10,281 nt of DNA from Muribaculaceae bacterium (GTDB taxonomy: Bacteria; Bacteroidota; Bacteroidia; Bacteroidales; Muribaculaceae). Made by a program: the position numbers and the translations under genes. The stretch is from NCBI GenBank assembly GCA_016302215.1, contig JAEDNZ010000060.1:1-10281 (forward strand). Reading direction: 5' to 3'. The notes under the pieces were generated by a model. That model made no database searches. It saw only the letters and a program-made list of their open reading frames with translations, and was not told where the DNA came from. Of the stretch, positions 6,779 to 10,281 are shown one piece after another. Within the stretch, counting starts at the first letter, position 1, and the number at the start of each line of letters is the position of its first letter.

Positions 6779-8656
6779 TCACCTATTCATGAGAATAAGG
6801 AGTATGTTGACATCGCTGGGCGAGATGCCGGGTATGCGCGAGGCTTGGCCTATGGTGAGCGGGCGTATGCGGCAGAGCTTCTGGCGCGCCTCGGTAGAGA
6901 GCGATTTTATCTCGGCGAAGTCAAAGCCGCGAGGTATCTTTACATCTTCGAGGCGGCGCAGTTTGTCGGCTATCAGGCGCTCGCGCTCTATGTAACCACG
7001 GTACTTCATCAGTATCTCCGCGGCCTCGATAATCTCGGAGCGCAAATCATCGGGCAAGCCGGAGATGAGGTCAGCGAGCGCCGGGACACACTCTGCCAAG
7101 CGCGCAAGCTCCACACCCGGGCGGGTGATGACATCAGCCAGTTTGCAGCCCTGCTTCATCGGGCTTGAATTGATGCTGACGAGGTAGTCATTGAGCGCCG
7201 CCGGTGTCACCGATGTTGCGGCACAAAAATCAATGATGGCATCGCGGCCGGAGCGTTTGGCCTCCAGCACGGCATAACGCTGCGCATCGGCGAGACCCAA
7301 GTGATAGGCTTTGGGAGTGAGGCGCATGTCGGCATCGTCTTGGCGCAATAGTATGCGATACTCGGCGCGCGAGGTGAACATACGATAAGGCTCATCTACA
7401 CCTTTGGTGACAAGGTCATCAATAAGCACACCTATGTATGCCTCGTCGCGAGCAAGGACCAGCGGCTCGCGGCCCTGCACCTGCAACGCCGCATTGGCGC
7501 CGGCCACCAAGCCCTGTCCGGCTGCCTCTTCATAGCCTGTGGTGCCATTGATTTGTCCGGCAAAAAAGAGACCGCTCACGAGCTTGGTCTCAAGCGTGTG
7601 GTGGAGCTGTGTGGGGTCAAAGAAGTCATACTCGATGGCATAACCCGGCCGATATATCTGCACATCAGAGAGCGCCGGTATGGTCTGCAGCGCCTCTATC
7701 TGGATATCCATGGGCAATGACGAGGAGAATCCGTTGAGGTAATACTCCTGCGTGGTCTCGCCCTCCGGCTCGAGAAAAAGCTGATGCTCGGTCTTATCGG
7801 CAAATGTCACTATCTTGGTCTCGATTGAGGGGCAGTAACGCGGCCCTATGCTTTGTATCTGGCCATTGTATAGCGGCGAGTCGGGCAATCCGCGCCGCAG
7901 CACCTCGTGGGTCTTTTCTGACGTATATACTGTGAAGCAGGGACGCTGGCGCAGCTCGCGATGCACCTGTGGCAGATAGGAGAATTTATGTGTGTCGTGC
8001 TCGTCGGGCTGCTCGGTGGCGAGATGCCACTTGACCGAACGGCCATCAATGCGCACCGGGGTGCCGGTCTTCATACGGTCAGCCTTAAAGCCCAAGGCCA
8101 CGAGCTGCTCGGTGATGCCATGCGATGCAGGCTCGGAAAAGCGTCCACCCTCAAACATCACCCTCCCGATATGCATCAGGCCGTTGAGGAATGTGCCATT
8201 GGTGAGCACCACAGCACGCGCGGTGAAGGAGGCGCCCTCCACGGTGGTTAGGCCCTTTACCTTGCCTTCGTCAATAATGAGGCTATTGACAGCACCTTGC
8301 CATAGCGACAGGTGTGGCATATTCTCGAGTGTCTCGCGCCACAGAGCCGAGAATTTATTACGATCGCTCTGCGAGCGAGGGCTCCACATTGCGGGGCCCT
8401 TAGAGCGGTTGAGCATCCTGAATTGTATGGCCGTGCGGTCAGTGATAATGCCCATATATCCGCCCAAAGCATCTATCTCGCGCACAATCTGTCCTTTGGC
8501 AATACCACCGATTGCAGGGTTGCACGACATCTGGGCTATCTTATTCATATCCAATGTGATAAGCAGCGTCTCCGCGCCCAGTCGAGCCGCGGCGGCAGCT
8601 GCCTCGCAGCCGGCATGGCCGGCGCCCACTACTATCACATCAAAGTCAAATCGCAT
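6779..8656 (-). CDS. mnmG: tRNA uridine-5-carboxymethylaminomethyl modification enzyme, FAD subunit
   Basis: MnmG (GidA) works with MnmE to add the carboxymethylaminomethyl group to wobble uridine 34 of certain tRNAs, using FAD, NADH and a methylene-folate donor. The 625-residue product is full length. The dinucleotide-binding loop GAGHAG is at 11-16, and the conserved SCNPAIGGIAKGQ carries Cys47. The first family signature is GPRYCPSIETK (271-281) with Cys275. The second is FAGQINGTTGYEEAA (365-379). The C-terminal helical region (about 550-625), used for MnmE and tRNA contact, ends with IPGISPSDVNILLI. The start at 8656 gives the standard N-terminus. It is 20 bp downstream of ybeY, so the two are surely co-transcribed. 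The stop codon is followed 2 bp later by a parS site. Confidence 0.98.
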   Translation of the reverse strand: MRFDFDVIVVGAGHAGCEAAAAAARLGAETLLITLDMNKIAQMSCNPAIGGIAKGQIVREIDALGGYMGIITDRTAIQFRMLNRSKGPAMWSPRSQSDRNKFSALWRETLENMPHLSLWQGAVNSLIIDEGKVKGLTTVEGASFTARAVVLTNGTFLNGLMHIGRVMFEGGRFSEPASHGITEQLVALGFKADRMKTGTPVRIDGRSVKWHLATEQPDEHDTHKFSYLPQVHRELRQRPCFTVYTSEKTHEVLRRGLPDSPLYNGQIQSIGPRYCPSIETKIVTFADKTEHQLFLEPEGETTQEYYLNGFSSSLPMDIQIEALQTIPALSDVQIYRPGYAIEYDFFDPTQLHHTLETKLVSGLFFAGQINGTTGYEEAAGQGLVAGANAALQVQGREPLVLARDEAYIGVLIDDLVTKGVDEPYRMFTSRAEYRILLRQDDADMRLTPKAYHLGLADAQRYAVLEAKRSGRDAIIDFCAATSVTPAALNDYLVSINSSPMKQGCKLADVITRPGVELARLAECVPALADLISGLPDDLRSEIIEAAEILMKYRGYIERERLIADKLRRLEDVKIPRGFDFAEIKSLSTEARQKLCRIRPLTIGQASRIPGISPSDVNILLILMNR

Positions 8657-8676
8657 CGCTAAGAGGGGTGTGTAGA

Positions 8677-9111
8677 TTATTGATTATCAGCAAAATACAT
8701 CTTCAGGGCATCATTCTCATGCGCCTCCATAATCTCGCGCTCGCCCGGACCCTTGTCGTTGATGCCGCAAAGGTGCAGCATACCGTGGGCTATGACGCGC
8801 AGCAACTCAGTGGAGTAATCCTCACCGAGCGACTCGGCATTCGTAGCCACCGTGTCGAGTGAGATGAAAATATCGCCGGAGACCATGCGGCCACGCGAGT
8901 AGTCAAACGTGATGATGTCGGTGTAATAGTCGTGCTGGAGAAATTGCCTGTTGACACTGATTATCTTGTCGTCATTGCAAAAGATATAAGTCATCGGCCC
9001 CACGATTTTGTCATGGGCGGCGGCTACTTTTTCAAGCCAAGCCTCGATGATGGTGAAGCGCAACGACGGAGTATCCACTCCATCGGCTATCCATTGAAAT
9101 GATTTTATCAT
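8677..9111 (-). CDS. ybeY: Endoribonuclease/rRNA maturation factor YbeY
   Basis: YbeY is a metal-dependent factor needed for 16S rRNA 3'-end maturation and ribosome quality control. The product has 144 residues, within the normal range. Family landmarks are TDIITFDYS (64-72), SGDIFISLDT (78-87) and the metal-site region VIAHGMLHLCGINDK (106-120). His109 and His113 are present. The third ligand of the usual HGxLHLxGYDH motif is not a histidine: the aligned position is Asp119, followed by Lys. This variant seems usual for the phylum rather than a defect. The ATG at 9111 lies just behind a strong promoter match, leaving a leader of only about 10-15 nt. It heads the leftward run ybeY-mnmG-apt-uvrC-dtd. 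Confidence 0.93.
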   Translation of the reverse strand: MIKSFQWIADGVDTPSLRFTIIEAWLEKVAAAHDKIVGPMTYIFCNDDKIISVNRQFLQHDYYTDIITFDYSRGRMVSGDIFISLDTVATNAESLGEDYSTELLRVIAHGMLHLCGINDKGPGEREIMEAHENDALKMYFADNQ

Positions 9112-9129
9112 CAGCAGTCAATTAGGTTA

Positions 9130-9159
9130 CAAAGTTAAAGATTTTATTCTTAATCGCAA
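9130..9159 (-). promoter_or_regulatory. Promoter of the ybeY-mnmG run
   Basis: On the minus strand, TTG at 9159-9157 (ATTG with the preceding base) is separated by 19 bp from TAACTTTG at 9137-9130. This is an excellent match to the Bacteroidota TTG-N19-TAnnTTTG promoter. Transcription should start near 9124, about a dozen bases before the ybeY ATG. The -7 octamer is identical to those of pyrH and rbfA. Confidence 0.75.
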
Positions 9160-9409
9160 TAAAAAACAGCGCGTCATCGCAGATTGCGCCGAAAGGCATA
9201 CACGCCAAAATGCAGCTTTAGCGCTTAATATCAGGGAGATAAGCAAAAATCAAGCCTCTGAGAATTAAAAATTCAGAGCCGTCGCCTCCCGTCGGCTGAA
9301 AAAATCGTGCTCTCAGCGCCACATTCTCCCCACCCTACCCCGCAAAAATTTTTTGACATCCGCGAAAAATAAAATCCGACACAATATGGGTAGTTTGCTG
9401 CAAAAAGCG
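9138..9409. other. Divergent intergenic spacer without a gene, containing two adjoining hairpins
   Basis: The interval between ybeY and the glycosyltransferase holds no credible coding region: the frames are short and resemble no family. It contains CTCTG (9256-9260) pairing with CAGAG (9274-9278), and AATT (9263-9266) pairing with AATT (9270-9273), which is a 9-bp stem with a two-base bulge and an AAA loop. AGCCG (9277-9281) pairing with CGGCT (9293-9297) follows at once and shares two bases with the first hairpin, so the two cannot both form fully. No known riboswitch or tRNA shape was recognised. Confidence 0.5.
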
Positions 9410-9417
9410 TAATTTTG
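9410..9417 (+). promoter_or_regulatory. Probable -7 element of the glycosyltransferase operon
   Basis: TAATTTTG fits TAnnTTTG and ends 24 bp before the glycosyltransferase ATG at 9442, a suitable leader length. No TTG stands 19-20 bp upstream, and the TTTG at 9394-9397 is too close (12 bp), so this promoter would be weak or activator-dependent. Two short palindromes surround it: TTTGCTGCAAA (9394-9404) and TTTTGCAAAA (9413-9422). Confidence 0.45.
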
Positions 9418-9441
9418 CAAAAGAAAACATAGCCGGCATCC

Positions 9442-10215
9442 ATGGACAAGATTTCAGCCACCATCATCACTCACAACGAAGAGTCAAACATCGAGCGATG
9501 CCTCAACTCACTGCAAGGTATAGCCGATGAAATCATTGTGGTCGATTCGTTCTCTGACGACCGCACTCTGGAGATATGCCGCCGCTACAACTGCAAGATC
9601 ACCTGCCGCGCCTTCACCGGCTTTGGCTCGCAACGCCAATACGCCACCGGCCTCACCACCAACAAGTATGTGCTCTCAATCGACGCCGATGAGGTGCTCA
9701 CCGAAGAGCTGCGAGCGAGCCTGCTGCAAGTGAAGCGCGACGGCTTCACTCACCGCGTATATGCCGCTCGGGTGTGCAGCTACTTCTGTGGCCGCGAGAT
9801 GCACCACTCGGGCTGGGCCCCGGCAGCCGAGATACGCCTCTTCAACAAACGCTATGCCAACTGGAACCTGCGCGACGTAGCCGAGAAGGTGATGTTTCCC
9901 GACAGCCTGATGCCGGCGCTCCTCGGCGGCGAGATACACCACTACCGCTGCGCCTCGCTCGATGAGTTTGCCGCCAAAGAGCAGCGCCACGCGCGCATGC
10001 TCAGCCGCGTCATTGCCTCGCACAAGCACAAAGTCAAAGTCTTCGCGCCCACACTGCGCGGCTGCAAGGAATATCTGAAATGCCTCGTAGCCCAGAAAGC
10101 GCTGCTCGACGGCCCCGCCGGCCGGCACATAGCAGCGCAGCGGTTTGCAACCATGCGCGAGGCCTACCGCTTGGCGCGCCGGCTCATCAAACACAACACC
10201 ACATCATCACTCTGA
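9442..10215 (+). CDS. Family 2 glycosyltransferase, LPS-core type (WaaE/LgtF-like)
   Basis: This is a 257-residue GT-A fold glycosyltransferase that should transfer a sugar from a nucleotide-sugar donor to a lipid or LPS-core acceptor at the cytoplasmic face of the inner membrane. It opens with ISATIITHNEESNIERCLNS, the standard GT2 donor-binding start. IIVVDSFSDDRT (31-42) supplies acidic residues D35 and D39/D40, and SIDADE (79-84) holds the metal-binding DxD. The SGWAPAAEIRLFNKRYANW stretch (123-141) and the H-Y-R segment (166-169) are typical of the small LPS-core glucosyltransferase group. No membrane segment is evident; the C-terminus is basic. The next gene, also a glycosyltransferase, begins 10 bp later, indicating an operon for envelope glycan synthesis. 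The specific sugar and acceptor cannot be told. Confidence 0.88.
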   Translation: MDKISATIITHNEESNIERCLNSLQGIADEIIVVDSFSDDRTLEICRRYNCKITCRAFTGFGSQRQYATGLTTNKYVLSIDADEVLTEELRASLLQVKRDGFTHRVYAARVCSYFCGREMHHSGWAPAAEIRLFNKRYANWNLRDVAEKVMFPDSLMPALLGGEIHHYRCASLDEFAAKEQRHARMLSRVIASHKHKVKVFAPTLRGCKEYLKCLVAQKALLDGPAGRHIAAQRFATMREAYRLARRLIKHNTTSSL

Positions 10216-10225
10216 CCACACCGCT

Positions 10226-10281
10226 ATGAACATAGTGCACCTCGTATCCAACAAAGTGTGGGGCGGCGGAGAGCGATATGC
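10226..10281 (+). CDS. Glycosyltransferase, N-terminal fragment (GT4/GT1-like)
   Basis: The window ends 18 codons into this reading frame, which starts at the ATG at 10226, 10 bp after the preceding glycosyltransferase stops. The visible peptide MNIVHLVSNKVWGGGERY resembles the start of GT-B fold glycosyltransferases (families GT4/GT1): a short beta strand, then the glycine-rich acceptor loop GGxERY. The assignment rests on this motif and on the neighbouring gene. The rest of the gene lies beyond the right edge. Confidence 0.7.
   Translation, partial: MNIVHLVSNKVWGGGERY

Noticed and set aside
6728..7168. Plus-strand frame starting near the parS site and running antisense to mnmG
   Set aside because: It overlaps the conserved MnmG C-terminal domain, and the palindrome is explained by parS rather than by coding.
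7992..8675. 227-codon plus-strand frame opposite mnmG
   Set aside because: It lies entirely over conserved MnmG sequence and its product has no recognisable motif.
9353..9375. Classical sigma-70-like promoter (TTGACA followed by an AT-rich stretch)
   Set aside because: No TATAAT-like hexamer lies 16-18 bp after TTGACA, and the phylum uses TAnnTTTG promoters.

Overview
This window looks like conserved core chromosome from a member of the Bacteroidota, most likely order Bacteroidales. A GC-rich, gut Muribaculaceae-type genome is a guess from codon and base composition only. The main evidence is as follows. None of the gene starts has an AGGAGG-type ribosome binding site. Intergenic promoters match the Bacteroides -7 consensus TAnnTTTG, and two also have a TTG about 19-20 bp upstream. 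The gene pairings (rbfA with a LolE-like permease; ybeY-mnmG-apt-uvrC-dtd) and protein details, such as YbeY lacking the third metal-binding His and the widely spaced UvrC cysteines, are familiar from this phylum.

Layout: (1) 1-1259, minus strand: pyrH (UMP kinase) followed by frr (ribosome recycling factor), which runs off the left edge. (2) 1260-1424: a divergent promoter region whose two -7 elements lie in a perfect 13-bp inverted repeat. (3) 1425-3860, plus strand: rbfA, a LolC/LolE-type ABC permease and a radical SAM protein of unassigned function. (4) 3876-9111, minus strand: a compact run transcribed in the order ybeY, mnmG, apt, uvrC, dtd. It meets the radical SAM gene tail to tail with only 15 bp between. 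(5) 9112-9441: a 330-bp divergent spacer with promoter elements for both directions and two hairpins, but no gene. (6) 9442-end, plus strand: a GT2 glycosyltransferase of the LPS-core type, then the first 18 codons of a second glycosyltransferase, probably the start of an envelope-glycan operon.

How the genes fit together: most serve translation and RNA maturation. RbfA and YbeY act in 30S maturation, MnmG in tRNA wobble modification, Dtd in D-aminoacyl-tRNA proofreading and Frr in ribosome recycling. The others serve nucleotide supply (PyrH, Apt), DNA repair (UvrC) and the envelope (permease, glycosyltransferases).

The most notable non-coding element is a perfect canonical parS sequence (TGTTTCACGTGAAACA) directly after the mnmG stop codon. 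This is the chromosome-partition site bound by ParB, and it suggests the window lies in the origin-proximal part of the chromosome. A second is a strong hairpin plus T-tract between apt and uvrC, which looks like an intrinsic terminator or attenuator inside the minus-strand run. I saw no mobile element, CRISPR array, tRNA, rRNA or defence system, and no convincing new multi-gene system.
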